From Bradyrhizobium sp. AT1 (lineage in GTDB: Bacteria > Pseudomonadota > Alphaproteobacteria > Rhizobiales > Xanthobacteraceae), in assembly GCF_001590795.1 (NCBI RefSeq), contig NZ_JXDL01000001.1:1738903-1802902 (forward strand): a stretch of DNA of 64,000 bases, written 5' to 3'. This document shows, piece after piece, positions 36,144 to 45,847 of this stretch. The notes below the pieces were generated by a model. That model ran no database searches. It saw nothing but the letters and a program-made list of their open reading frames with translations, and was not told the origin of the DNA. The position numbers and the translations under genes are program-made. The first letter of the stretch is position 1; each line of letters opens with the position of its first letter.

Positions 36144-37499
36144 ATGAGCACATCCCTCTCCCCCCTGCTCGCACCGATGCTGTCGAGCGCCGCCATGCGC
36201 GCGGTCTGCGACGATCGGTCGACCCTGCAGAACATGCTAGATTTCGAGGCAGCCCTGGCACGCGCCGAGGCCGCCACGGATGTGATCCCGGCAACCGCCG
36301 TGGGTCACATCGAGGCCGCGTGCAACGCCGATTCCATTGACATGGCCGCACTGGCGGAGGCCGCGACACGATCGGGCAATCTCGCGATTCCCCTGGTCAA
36401 GACCCTCACGGCCAATGTCGGCAAGGCCGACACGGAGGCCGCGCGCTACGTGCATTGGGGCGCAACCAGCCAGGATGTCATCGACACCGCGACCATGCTG
36501 ACGCTTCGCGCCGGCATCGACGCGCTGGACGCCGACCTCAGCCGCGCCATCAAGGGCTTTGCCGCGCTGGCGCGCGATCATCGCAACACCGCGATGGTGG
36601 CACGGACCTGGCTCCAGCACGCGCTGCCGATGCCGTTTGGCCTGAAGGCCGCCGAGTATGCGTCAAGCCTCGCCCGCGCCCGCTGCCGCCTGCGGCGGCT
36701 GCGGCGCGAGGGCCTCGCCCTGCAATTCGGTGGCGCGGCCGGCACGCTCGCCGCCCTCGGCGACAAGGGGCTCGTGGTCGCCGAACGGCTGGCGCAGGAG
36801 CTGAACCTGCCGCTGCCGGAAGCGCCCTGGCACACCCATCGCGACCGGATCGCGGAGGCAGCGTCCTGTTTCGCCATTCTGGCTGGAAGCTGCGGCAAGA
36901 TCGCGCGCGACGTCTCTTTGATGATGCAGACCGACGTCGCCGAAGCGTTCGAACCGGCCGGCGAAGGCCGCGGCGGGTCCTCGACCATGCCGCACAAGCG
37001 CAACCCGGTCGCCTCTGCCAGCGCGCTCGGCGCCGCCACCATGGCTCCGCAGCTGGCCGCCACGATCTTTGCGGCTCAAGTGCAGGACCACGAGCGCAGC
37101 GCCGGTCCCTGGCACGCGGAGTGGCCGACGCTGCCGCAATTGATGCTGGTCACCTCCGGGGCACTTGCCGCCATCGTCGACATCGCGGAGGGATTGGACG
37201 TCGACGCCGCGCGCATGCGCAGCAATCTCGATACGACGCAAGGCTTGATCATGGCGGAAGCGGTCACCTTTGCGCTGGCCGACAAGATCGGCAAGAGCGA
37301 TGCGCATCATCTCATCGAGGCCGCCAGCAAGCGCGCGGTCGCCGAGAAGAAACATCTGCGCGAGGTGCTGTCGGCCGATTCGCAGGTCACTGCGCACCTG
37401 ACGCCCGAGAAAATTGCGGCATTGTTCGAGCCGATGGCCTATCAAGGGGCTTCCCAGGCCCTGATCGACCGGTTGCTCGCTTCCCTGGACCTTTCCTGA
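36144..37499 (+). CDS. pcaB: 3-carboxy-cis,cis-muconate cycloisomerase
   Basis: This 451-residue enzyme of the fumarase/aspartase superfamily converts 3-carboxymuconate to 4-carboxymuconolactone in protocatechuate breakdown. The superfamily signature GSSTMPHKRNP is near residue 280, with HWGATSQDVIDTA and TRTWLQHALP-like (ARTWLQHALPMPFG) active-site segments. It is first of a pcaB-pcaD-pcaC operon, divergent from coxG. The ring-cleavage genes pcaHG are not in the window. Confidence 0.93.
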   Translation: MSTSLSPLLAPMLSSAAMRAVCDDRSTLQNMLDFEAALARAEAATDVIPATAVGHIEAACNADSIDMAALAEAATRSGNLAIPLVKTLTANVGKADTEAARYVHWGATSQDVIDTATMLTLRAGIDALDADLSRAIKGFAALARDHRNTAMVARTWLQHALPMPFGLKAAEYASSLARARCRLRRLRREGLALQFGGAAGTLAALGDKGLVVAERLAQELNLPLPEAPWHTHRDRIAEAASCFAILAGSCGKIARDVSLMMQTDVAEAFEPAGEGRGGSSTMPHKRNPVASASALGAATMAPQLAATIFAAQVQDHERSAGPWHAEWPTLPQLMLVTSGALAAIVDIAEGLDVDAARMRSNLDTTQGLIMAEAVTFALADKIGKSDAHHLIEAASKRAVAEKKHLREVLSADSQVTAHLTPEKIAALFEPMAYQGASQALIDRLLASLDLS

Positions 37500-37500
37500 T

Positions 37501-37584
37501 GTCATTGCCGGGCTTGACCCGGCAATCCATCATCTGGGAAGACTGATTGTTAGATGGATGCGCGCGTCAAGCCCGCGCATGACG
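37501..37584. repeat. Imperfect inverted-repeat element between pcaB and pcaD
   Basis: The left arm (37501-37531; GTCATTGCCGGGCTTGACCC and onward to CCATC) and right arm (37554-37584; GATGGATGCGCGCGTCAAGC and onward to GCATGAC) are imperfect complements around a 22-base loop. The right arm ends 12 bases before the pcaD start codon, so the folded RNA could affect pcaD translation. It is a different family from the element at 18555. Confidence 0.75.
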
Positions 37585-37595
37585 AGGAACATGCC

Positions 37596-38378
37596 ATGCC
37601 CATGATCGATGCCGACGGATGCCTGCTCAACGTCTCCGTCGAGGGCCGCGACGGTGGGCCGACCTTGATGCTCTCCAATTCGCTCGGCTGCACGCTTCAG
37701 ATGTGGGAGCCGCAAATGAAGGCGCTGACGCAGGTGTTCCGCGTCATCCGTTACGACCGCCGCGGCCATGGCCGGTCCAACGTTCCGCCCGGCCCCTACA
37801 CGATGGAGCGCTTCGGCCGCGATGTGCTCGCGATCCTCGACGACCTCAACATCGAGAAGGTGCATTGGTGCGGCCTGTCGATGGGCGGCATGGTCGGGCA
37901 ATGGCTCGGCGCCAATGCGCCGGAGCGCTTCGGCAAGCTCATCCTCGCCAACACCTCCTGCTACTATGCCGAGCCAACCAAATGGCTGGAGCGTATCGAC
38001 GCCGTGAAGAAGGGCGGCATCGCCGCGGTCGCCGATGCCGTGATCGCGGGATGGCTGACGCAGGATTTTCGCGAGCGCGAGCCCGACATCACCGCCAGGA
38101 TGAAGTCGATGCTGCTGGCGTCCCCGGTCGAAGGTTATCTCGCCTGCTGCGAAGCGCTGTCGACGCTGGACCAGCGCGAGCTACTGCCCAAGATCAAGAG
38201 TCCGACGTTGGTGATCGCCGGCCGCCACGACATGGCGACGCCGATCTCGGCAGGTGAATTGATCCGCTCGAAGATTCCCGGCGCGAGCATGACCATCATC
38301 GACGCCGCACATATTTCCAACATCGAGCAGCCGCACGCGTTCACGGATGCGGTGGTGGGATTCTTGACGCAGCGCTAG
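37596..38378 (+). CDS. pcaD: 3-oxoadipate enol-lactonase
   Basis: This 260-residue alpha/beta hydrolase opens 3-oxoadipate enol-lactone. The nucleophile is Ser in CGLSMGGMVGQW (about residue 95). The acid is in AGRHDMATP and the final His in DAAHISNIEQP. ATG 37596 follows GACGAGGAAC. The frame extends upstream to 37554 but that part is the palindromic element. The pcaC gene follows after 29 bases. Confidence 0.92.
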   Translation: MPMIDADGCLLNVSVEGRDGGPTLMLSNSLGCTLQMWEPQMKALTQVFRVIRYDRRGHGRSNVPPGPYTMERFGRDVLAILDDLNIEKVHWCGLSMGGMVGQWLGANAPERFGKLILANTSCYYAEPTKWLERIDAVKKGGIAAVADAVIAGWLTQDFREREPDITARMKSMLLASPVEGYLACCEALSTLDQRELLPKIKSPTLVIAGRHDMATPISAGELIRSKIPGASMTIIDAAHISNIEQPHAFTDAVVGFLTQR

Positions 38379-38407
38379 CCACCATCTTCGTCATCCCGGA
38401 GGACAGA

Positions 38408-38800
38408 ATGGACGACCAGAAGCGCCGCGATGCCGGCATGAACGTTCGCCGCAAGGTGCTGGGCAATGCCTGGGTCGACAAGTCGATCGCGAACCGCAAC
38501 GCCTTCAACACCGATTTCCAGGACATGATCACGCGCTACGCCTGGGGCGAGATCTGGACGCGGCCGCATTTCGACGAGCGCACGCGGCGGGTGCTGGTGA
38601 TCGGCACCATGGTCGCACTCGGGCAATGGGACGAATTCCGCCTGCACGTGCGCGCGGCGCTCGCCGAAGGCGGCTTCACGCCCGACGACATCAAGGAAAT
38701 CCTGCTCCAGCAGGCGATCTATTGCGGCGTGCCGGCGGCAAACCACGCCGTGAAGGAAGCCTCAGCGATTGTGCAGGAGCTCGGCCTGCTCAAGACCTAG
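38408..38800 (+). CDS. pcaC: 4-carboxymuconolactone decarboxylase
   Basis: This 130-residue AhpD-like protein decarboxylates 4-carboxymuconolactone to 3-oxoadipate enol-lactone. Family marks are FNTDFQDMITRYAWGEIW and QAIYCGVPAANHAVK. It completes the central pcaB-D-C steps. Its last 39 bases overlap the 3' end of the convergent membrane-protein gene. Confidence 0.92.
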   Translation: MDDQKRRDAGMNVRRKVLGNAWVDKSIANRNAFNTDFQDMITRYAWGEIWTRPHFDERTRRVLVIGTMVALGQWDEFRLHVRAALAEGGFTPDDIKEILLQQAIYCGVPAANHAVKEASAIVQELGLLKT

Positions 38801-39322
38801 CGGAGCTGCGATCTCGACGGTCTCTTGAACCGTCTTGTGGACCGTCGTGTGGACTGTCTTGGGCGCGGTCTCAGGCCGTTCGATCACCACCACGATGGCA
38901 GCGCCGAGCAGCAGCAGCAGCTCGGTGGCGTGCAGCCGCAGCGCGGCCATCTCGCCGACCTTCGAAGCCATCACCATGCTGGCAAACGAGATCAGGCTGC
39001 CGATCGCAAGGGCAATGCCGAGCGCCTCGTCGCTGCCGCCGTTCCTGCGGATGCGAGGAATGCAGAGCAGCACGAGATAGATCGCAAAGAACGCCACGAC
39101 CGTCAGCCGGCCCAGCGCAAGCAGCCACGCGGCGCGCACCGTTTCCATGCCAGCCATCTGGAGATGGTCGCTCAGGTACAGCGCGACCGCCACGCTCGGC
39201 CGCTCGTAGAGGCCGTGCACAGGTGCAACAATGATATTGAAGGCGACAAGGGCCCAGGCCGGGATGAAATAGGCCGCCAGCAGCGCGCCGTTGACCGAGC
39301 CGATCCGCCAATTTGTGAACAT
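38762..39322 (-). CDS. Four-helix membrane protein, unknown
   Basis: This 186-residue protein has about four membrane helices (residues 10-35, 60-90, 100-122 and 130-150) and a hydrophilic tail with a four-residue repeat (TVHT-TVHK-TVQE-TVE). No named family is recognised. The tail coding region overlaps pcaC by 39 bases in the opposite direction. Hydrophobic pattern and start context support a real gene. Confidence 0.7.
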   Translation of the reverse strand: MFTNWRIGSVNGALLAAYFIPAWALVAFNIIVAPVHGLYERPSVAVALYLSDHLQMAGMETVRAAWLLALGRLTVVAFFAIYLVLLCIPRIRRNGGSDEALGIALAIGSLISFASMVMASKVGEMAALRLHATELLLLLGAAIVVVIERPETAPKTVHTTVHKTVQETVEIAAPLGLEQAELLHNR

Positions 39323-39497
39323 GCCGCTTCCCGCTTCGCCTGCCGTTCGACTTCGGTCGAAGGCTTTGCGGGGAGCTAACTCGCATCGGACTGTGGCGGC
39401 AATTTAAACCCTTTGTTTACCTTAACTGGCCCGGACGCGATCATTCCCGGGTCGTGCGCCAGCATCAGGCCGAGCCGCCCCGGAATGACTCTTCAAC

Positions 39498-39527
39498 AAG
39501 AAAAAGGCCCCGCCTTTCGGCGGGGCC
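39498..39527 (-). terminator. Rho-independent terminator of Gln-rich protein gene
   Basis: On the minus strand GGCCCCGCC pairs with GGCGGGGCC around a GAAA loop (forward coordinates 39506-39514 and 39519-39527) and is followed by TTTTTC. It is a strong terminator 26 bases after the stop codon at 39553. Confidence 0.85.
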
Positions 39528-39552
39528 TCCTGCTCCTCGGCTCTCAAACTCA

Positions 39553-39738
39553 CTATTCCTGGCCGCGCTGGCCGCCCTGCTGCTGGCCGGGGCGATCGCC
39601 CTGACGCATCGGGTCGTTCTGCTGCTGCTGGCCGGGTTTCTGACCACCGCCCTGCTGCTGGCCCGGCTGCTGACCTGGGCGCTGCTGGCCGGGGTTCTGA
39701 CTCTGCTGACCCGGGTTCTGGTTCTGCTGCTTCGTCAT
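39553..39738 (-). CDS. Small Gln/Gly/Pro-rich low-complexity protein
   Basis: This 61-residue protein consists almost wholly of Gln, Gly, Pro, Asn and Lys/Arg (MTKQQNQNPGQQSQNPGQQ opening, ending GGQRGQE). No hydrophobic core or signal peptide is visible, so it is probably disordered. ATG 39738 follows GGGAG, and a strong terminator follows the stop, which supports expression as a single-gene unit. The opposite strand is an open Leu/Ala frame but lacks such signals. Function unknown. Confidence 0.6.
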   Translation of the reverse strand: MTKQQNQNPGQQSQNPGQQRPGQQPGQQQGGGQKPGQQQQNDPMRQGDRPGQQQGGQRGQE

Positions 39739-40018
39739 TCGGGGAACTCCCTTGTTGGACGTCAGAGTCGAGACAACGGACGGCGGCCGTTTTGGTTGCC
39801 CTGCGGAACCCGGTTCCTCGCAGTTGCGGACCCCCCAGCTACATCCGTCACGAAATGACCTCTGTACAACCGAGGCTTGCCCAGTTGCAGCCGCCAGTTC
39901 CCTCCTGTTACAAATCGGGAAGAATGCTAAGCGGCTGCCGGGGCCCAAGAAAACCACACTCCAACCCACTCTCCTCAGAGCTCACCTTGAGCCCGCGTCA
40001 GGTTTGGTACGGCAGCGC

Positions 40019-40936
<918 letters not shown>

Positions 40937-40945
40937 CGGTCGCGC

Positions 40946-42259
40946 GTGGCAGCTCCCTCACCCATGAAGGCCAAACCGGGCGTCCCTTCCATCCTGAAGA
41001 CGGCCTTCGTCAACGCGCTGATCGCGCTGGTGCTGTTCTCGTTGATGGTCGGCATCCGCACCGAGGCGGGCGCCTCGGGCCAGCTCACTTATTGGACGCG
41101 CTTCGGCGAACTCGCCTCCCTCGTCGCTGCGGTCTTCGGCGGCTCGATCGTGATCGAGCTGCTGCGGCAATGGATCGGCCCGAGCGGCGCCGAGAAACTG
41201 GTGCCGCCGGCGGTGAAGAGCGGCATGTCGTTCATCGGCCGCTACGTCGCCCCCGCTCTTCTGATCTTCACGCTGCTGGTGCCGGTGATCTTCTATAACC
41301 AGCGCTACATCCTCGACCTGGCGATCCTCGTGCTCACCTATGTCATGCTGGGCTGGGGACTGAACGTCGTGGTCGGGCTCGCCGGCCTGCTCGATCTCGG
41401 CTACGTCGCCTTCTATGCGGTCGGCGCTTATTCCTACGCACTGCTTGCAACCAATTTCGGCTGGTCGTTCTGGGTCTGCCTGCCGCTCGCCGGCATCCTC
41501 GCAGCGTTCTGGGGCGTCCTGCTCGGCTTTCCCGTTCTCCGCCTGCGCGGCGACTATCTCGCCATCGTGACGCTGGCCTTCGGTGAGATCATCCGCCTCG
41601 TCATCATCAACTGGCAGGAGCTCACCGGCGGCCCCAACGGCGTTTCCGGCATTCCCCGCCCCTCCTTCTTCGGCATCCCGCTCGACAACAGCGACGACGG
41701 GCTCGCGGCCTGGCTGCACATCGAATATTCGACGACGCATCGCATCGTGTTTCTGTTCTATCTGATCCTGGCCCTGGCGCTGCTCACCAACTGGGCGACG
41801 ATCCGCCTTCGCCGCCTGCCGATCGGGCGGGCCTGGGAAGCCTTGCGCGAGGACGAGGTCGCCTGCCGCGCGCTCGGCATCAACACGACGACCACCAAGC
41901 TCACGGCATTCGCGACAGGAGCGATGTTCGGCGGCTTTGCCGGCGCGTTCTTCGCCACCCGCCAGGGCTTCATCAGCCCGGAATCCTTCACCTTCCAGGA
42001 ATCGGCGCTGGTGCTCGCCATCGTCGTGCTCGGCGGCATGGGCTCGCAGCTCGGCGTCGCGCTGGCCGCGCTCACCATGATCGGTGGCTTCGAATTGTTC
42101 CGGAGCCTCGAGACCTACCGCATGCTGGTGTTCGGCATGGCCATGGTGCTGATCATGATCTGGCGGCCGCGCGGCCTGATCGGCCATCGCGCTCCGACCG
42201 TGTATCTGACCAAGGCACAGGCGATCTCCTCGGACCTCGTCAAGGAAGGGCACGGATGA
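40946..42259 (+). CDS. livM: Branched-chain amino acid ABC permease (LivM)
   Basis: This 437-residue permease has an N-terminal extension of about 110 residues with extra helices, as in E. coli LivM, then the core with VVGLAGLLDLGYVAFYAVGAYSY and GGMGSQLGVALAAL. GTG 40946 is the likely start; ATG 40964 is an alternative. It overlaps livG by ATGA. Confidence 0.93.
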   Translation: MAAPSPMKAKPGVPSILKTAFVNALIALVLFSLMVGIRTEAGASGQLTYWTRFGELASLVAAVFGGSIVIELLRQWIGPSGAEKLVPPAVKSGMSFIGRYVAPALLIFTLLVPVIFYNQRYILDLAILVLTYVMLGWGLNVVVGLAGLLDLGYVAFYAVGAYSYALLATNFGWSFWVCLPLAGILAAFWGVLLGFPVLRLRGDYLAIVTLAFGEIIRLVIINWQELTGGPNGVSGIPRPSFFGIPLDNSDDGLAAWLHIEYSTTHRIVFLFYLILALALLTNWATIRLRRLPIGRAWEALREDEVACRALGINTTTTKLTAFATGAMFGGFAGAFFATRQGFISPESFTFQESALVLAIVVLGGMGSQLGVALAALTMIGGFELFRSLETYRMLVFGMAMVLIMIWRPRGLIGHRAPTVYLTKAQAISSDLVKEGHG

Positions 42260-43089
42260 GCGGCGACAAGATTCTCAACGTCGACCGGCTCGCCATGCGC
42301 TTCGGGGGCATCGTTGCCGTGCAAGACCTGTCCTTCTCGGCGACACGGAAGCAGATCACCGCGCTGATCGGGCCGAACGGCGCCGGCAAGACCACCGTGT
42401 TCAACTGCATCACCGGCTTCTACAAACCGAGCGGCGGAGCCATTCGCCTCACCCATGACGACGGCAGGACGATCGCGCTGGAGCGGCTGAACGATTTCCG
42501 CATCGCCAAGCAAGCCAAGGTCGCCCGCACCTTCCAGAACATCCGGCTGTTTCCCGGCATGACCGCGCTGGAAAACCTGATGGTGGCGCAGCACAATGCA
42601 TTGATGCGCGCCTCAGGCTTCACTTTGCTCGGCCTCGTCGGCGCGCCCGTCTACCGTGAGGCCGAGAAGCGCGCGATCGATCTCGCCACCGACTGGCTCA
42701 AGCGGGTCAATTTGCTCGACCGCGCCGACGATGCCGCCGGCAATTTCGCCTATGGCGACCAGCGCCGGCTCGAGATCGCGCGCGCGATGTGCACCGAGCC
42801 TGCGCTGTTGTGCCTGGACGAGCCCGCGGCCGGCCTCAATGCGCGCGAAAGCGCGGCCTTGAGCGAGCTCCTGCTCTCGATCCGCGACGAACTCGGCACC
42901 TCGATCCTCCTGATCGAGCACGACATGTCGGTGGTGATGGAGATTTCCGACCACATCGTGGTGATGGACCATGGCGTCAAGATCGCCGAGGGCACGCCGC
43001 GCGAGGTCCGCGACGATCCCAAGGTGATCGCGGCCTATCTCGGCGCCGACGAGGAAGAGGCGGCAGCTGTGATGGAGGGCGGCTCGTGA
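42256..43089 (+). CDS. livG: Branched-chain amino acid ABC ATPase (LivG)
   Basis: This 277-residue ATPase has Walker A GPNGAGKTT, a LivG-type altered signature (NFAYGDQRRLEIARAM), Walker B LLCLDEPAAGLN and H-loop LIEHDMSVVM. It is translationally coupled to livM upstream and livF downstream by 4-base overlaps. Confidence 0.94.
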   Translation: MSGDKILNVDRLAMRFGGIVAVQDLSFSATRKQITALIGPNGAGKTTVFNCITGFYKPSGGAIRLTHDDGRTIALERLNDFRIAKQAKVARTFQNIRLFPGMTALENLMVAQHNALMRASGFTLLGLVGAPVYREAEKRAIDLATDWLKRVNLLDRADDAAGNFAYGDQRRLEIARAMCTEPALLCLDEPAAGLNARESAALSELLLSIRDELGTSILLIEHDMSVVMEISDHIVVMDHGVKIAEGTPREVRDDPKVIAAYLGADEEEAAAVMEGGS

Positions 43090-43829
43090 CGGCGGCGCCC
43101 TCTCCTCTGCTCGCCATCCGGGGCTTGCGCGCCGCCTACGGCAAGATCGAGGCGCTGAAGGGCGTCGACGTCGAGATCAACGCCGGCGAGATCGTGGCGC
43201 TGATCGGCGCCAACGGCGCCGGCAAGTCGACGCTGATGATGACGATCTTCGGGAAGCCGCGCGCCCGCGCCGGCCAGATCCTGTATGAAGGCCGCGACAT
43301 CACTGACGTCCCCACCCACGAGATCGCGCATCTGCGCATCGCGCAATCGCCCGAGGGCCGCCGCATCTTCCCGCGCATGAGCGTGGCGGAAAACCTCCAG
43401 ATGGGGGCGGACGCCACCGAATGCACCGAGGCCGAGCGCGAGGCGACGCTGCAGCGCGTCTTCACGCTGTTTCCGCGGCTGAAGGAACGCTACGCCCAGC
43501 GCGGCGGAACCCTGTCCGGCGGCGAGCAGCAGATGCTGGCGATCGGCCGCGCCTTGATGAGCCGTCCCCGCCTGCTGCTGCTCGACGAGCCCTCGCTGGG
43601 CCTCGCGCCGCTGATCGCGCGCCAGATCTTCGATGCGATCCGCACCCTGAACCGGCAGGACGGCCTGACCGTGCTGATCGTCGAGCAGAACGCCAACCAT
43701 GCCCTCAAGCTCGCCCATCGCGGCTATGTCATGGTCAATGGCCTGATCACGCTGGCGGGCACCGGCGCCGAATTGTTGCAGCGCCCCGAGATTCGCGCCG
43801 CCTATCTGGAAGGCGGCCGGCACGGCTGA
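43086..43829 (+). CDS. livF: Branched-chain amino acid ABC ATPase (LivF)
   Basis: This 247-residue ATPase has Walker A GANGAGKST, signature LSGGEQQ, Walker B LLLDEPSLGLAP and the LivF ending VEQNANHALKLAHR. The start is GTG 43086, overlapping the livG stop as GTGA. The long open frame to 42789 is a shadow of livG. Confidence 0.94.
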   Translation: MTAAPSPLLAIRGLRAAYGKIEALKGVDVEINAGEIVALIGANGAGKSTLMMTIFGKPRARAGQILYEGRDITDVPTHEIAHLRIAQSPEGRRIFPRMSVAENLQMGADATECTEAEREATLQRVFTLFPRLKERYAQRGGTLSGGEQQMLAIGRALMSRPRLLLLDEPSLGLAPLIARQIFDAIRTLNRQDGLTVLIVEQNANHALKLAHRGYVMVNGLITLAGTGAELLQRPEIRAAYLEGGRHG

Positions 43830-43989
43830 CCAAGGCCGACAGCCAACACGAGCGGCCGAATATGGCGAGATATCTGCGCCAATGCCCGTATTTTGCCGGT
43901 GACTTCTCCTCGAATTCATTCAAGAATGGCGCCGGTTTGAACCGGGCATGCCCGGCAACGTCCACAGGCGACCACCCGCGAGGTATCTC

Positions 43990-45108
43990 ATGAAATCACT
44001 GAAGCTCATCGGTCTGGCATTCGGCGTATCGATCGCGCTGTCGAGCGCGGCATTCGCGCAGGATGTCACCGTCGCAGTCGCAGGTCCGATGACCGGCGGC
44101 GAGTCCGCCTTCGGCCGCCAGATGAAGAACGGCGCCGAAATGGCCGTGGCCGATATCAATGCCGCCGGCGGTGTCAACGGCAAGAAGCTCGCACTGTCGG
44201 TCGAGGACGACGCGTGCGACCCGAAGCAGGCGCGCTCGATCGCCGAAAAGATCGCCGGCGCCAAGATGCCGTTCGTCGCCGGGCATTACTGCTCCTCGTC
44301 GTCGATTCCCGCCTCGGAGGCCTATGCGGACGGCAATGTCCTGCAGATCACCCCCGCCTCGACCAACCCGCTGTTCACCGAGCGCAAGCTGTGGAACGTG
44401 GCACGCGTCTGCGGCCGTGACGACCAGCAGGGCCTGATCGCGGCGCAGTACATCGCCAAGAACTACAAGGGCAAGAACATCGCGATCCTCAACGACAAGA
44501 CCACCTACGGCAAGGGTCTTGCCGACGAGACCAAGAAGGCGCTCAACAAGGCCGGCGTCACCGAGAAGATGTACGAGTCCTACAACAAGGGCGACAAGGA
44601 CTTCAACGCGATCGTCTCGCGCCTGAAACGCGACAACATCGACCTCGTCTATGTCGGCGGTTACCACCAGGAGAGCGGTCTCATCCTGCGCCAGATGCGC
44701 GACCAGGGACTCAAGACCGTGCTGATGGCCGGCGACGCGCTCGCCGACAAGGAGTACGCCTCGATCACCGGCCCTGCCGGCGAAGGCACCCTGTTCACCT
44801 TCGGCCCCGATCCGCGCAACAAGCCGACCGCCAAGAAGATCGTCGACGCCTTCAAGGCCAAGAACATCGATCCGGAGGGCTACACCCTCTACACCTATGC
44901 GGCGATGCAGGTCTGGTCGCAGGCGGCCAAGAAGGCCGGCACCACCGACGCCAAGAAGGTCATGGAGGCGATGAAGGCCGGCAAGTGGGACACCGTGATC
45001 GGCCCGATCGAGTATGACGCCAAGGGCGACATCAAGCAGATCGACTACGTCGTCTACAAATGGGACGCCAAGGGCGGCTACGCCGAGATCAAGGGCAACG
45101 GCACCTGA
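43990..45108 (+). CDS. Branched-chain amino acid binding protein (LivJ/LivK-like)
   Basis: This 372-residue periplasmic binding protein has a Sec signal peptide (residues 1-23, ending AAFA) and the Leu/Ile/Val-binding fold (VAVAGPMTGGESAFGRQM, GHYCSSSSIPASEAY, NDKTTYGKGLADETKKA). The serine run and DACDPKQA match true LIV binders better than the first system's protein. ATG 43990 follows GAGGTATCTC. It ends in a strong terminator. Confidence 0.92.
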   Translation: MKSLKLIGLAFGVSIALSSAAFAQDVTVAVAGPMTGGESAFGRQMKNGAEMAVADINAAGGVNGKKLALSVEDDACDPKQARSIAEKIAGAKMPFVAGHYCSSSSIPASEAYADGNVLQITPASTNPLFTERKLWNVARVCGRDDQQGLIAAQYIAKNYKGKNIAILNDKTTYGKGLADETKKALNKAGVTEKMYESYNKGDKDFNAIVSRLKRDNIDLVYVGGYHQESGLILRQMRDQGLKTVLMAGDALADKEYASITGPAGEGTLFTFGPDPRNKPTAKKIVDAFKAKNIDPEGYTLYTYAAMQVWSQAAKKAGTTDAKKVMEAMKAGKWDTVIGPIEYDAKGDIKQIDYVVYKWDAKGGYAEIKGNGT

Positions 45109-45153
45109 GCACGGCTCCGGGACTCAAATCCCGCCCGCCATGCGATCATCACC

Positions 45154-45180
45154 ACGCCCCGGCTTGCCCCGGGGCGTTTT
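45154..45180 (+). terminator. Rho-independent terminator of liv operon
   Basis: CGCCCCGG (45155-45162) pairs with CCGGGGCG (45169-45176) across CTTGCC, followed by TTTTC. It is 46 bases after the binding-protein stop and 14 bases before the convergent receiver gene stop. Confidence 0.85.
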
Positions 45181-45193
45181 CTTTGTGGCAGGA

Positions 45194-45580
45194 TCAAACG
45201 GCTGCGGGCAGCTCGCCGGCGGCCGCCGCCTGGGCCTTCCGAAGCGCCTGCAAGAGGTCGTTCGGCCGAAACGGCTTCTGCAGGCAGATCACGTTGGCGA
45301 GGTGCGGCGACTGCTCCATGAAATCCAGCGCCGTCATTCCGGACACCGCGATGACGGGGAGTGCCGGCGCACGCTCGCGCAGGGACGCAATGACGTCGAC
45401 ACCGCTGATATCGCCAAGGAAGATATCGACGATTGCCGCGTCGAAGGCGCTTTCCGCGAAGGTTTTCAGCCCGGCCGTACCGCTGTCGGCCTCCGCAACC
45501 TCGTAATGGTTGACCCGAAGCACGATCGCGATCATTGCGCGCACGTCCTTCTGGTCGTCGATGATGAGAACGCGAGGCAT
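45194..45580 (-). CDS. Single-domain response regulator
   Basis: This 128-residue receiver has the acidic pair in LIIDDQKD, the phospho-acceptor Asp in AAIVDIFLGD (about residue 53), the Ser in IAVSGM and the Lys in CLQKPFRPND. There is no output domain. It is divergent from the hybrid histidine kinase gene at 45848, 267 bases away, so the two may exchange phosphate. Confidence 0.9.
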   Translation of the reverse strand: MPRVLIIDDQKDVRAMIAIVLRVNHYEVAEADSGTAGLKTFAESAFDAAIVDIFLGDISGVDVIASLRERAPALPVIAVSGMTALDFMEQSPHLANVICLQKPFRPNDLLQALRKAQAAAAGELPAAV

Positions 45581-45847
45581 GGGAACAACTCCCGCAGATC
45601 GATCAAATGATATGATTCAAACCTGGAACCCGACACCGTGGCAGGGCATTATGACACCACCCAGTAAAGCGCATCTTACCTGATCCCCATTCCGCGTTCC
45701 CCCTCAAATTAAGTAAGCTGTAACCTTCGGTTGAGTCGTCGCGGCAACAGTTCACGACACGCGCCCGGAACGGGCTACCGTGGAGGTCGAAAGGTCAGTC
45801 TGCCGGATCTTGGAACTGCGGAGATGCTCAAAACGGGTCTGCACGAG

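Noticed and set aside
39454..39858. Leu/Ala-rich plus-strand frame resembling a membrane protein
   Set aside because: It is the complement of the Gln/Gly/Pro-rich gene and of a terminator; hydrophobicity follows from reading Gln codons backwards. It lacks a ribosome site.
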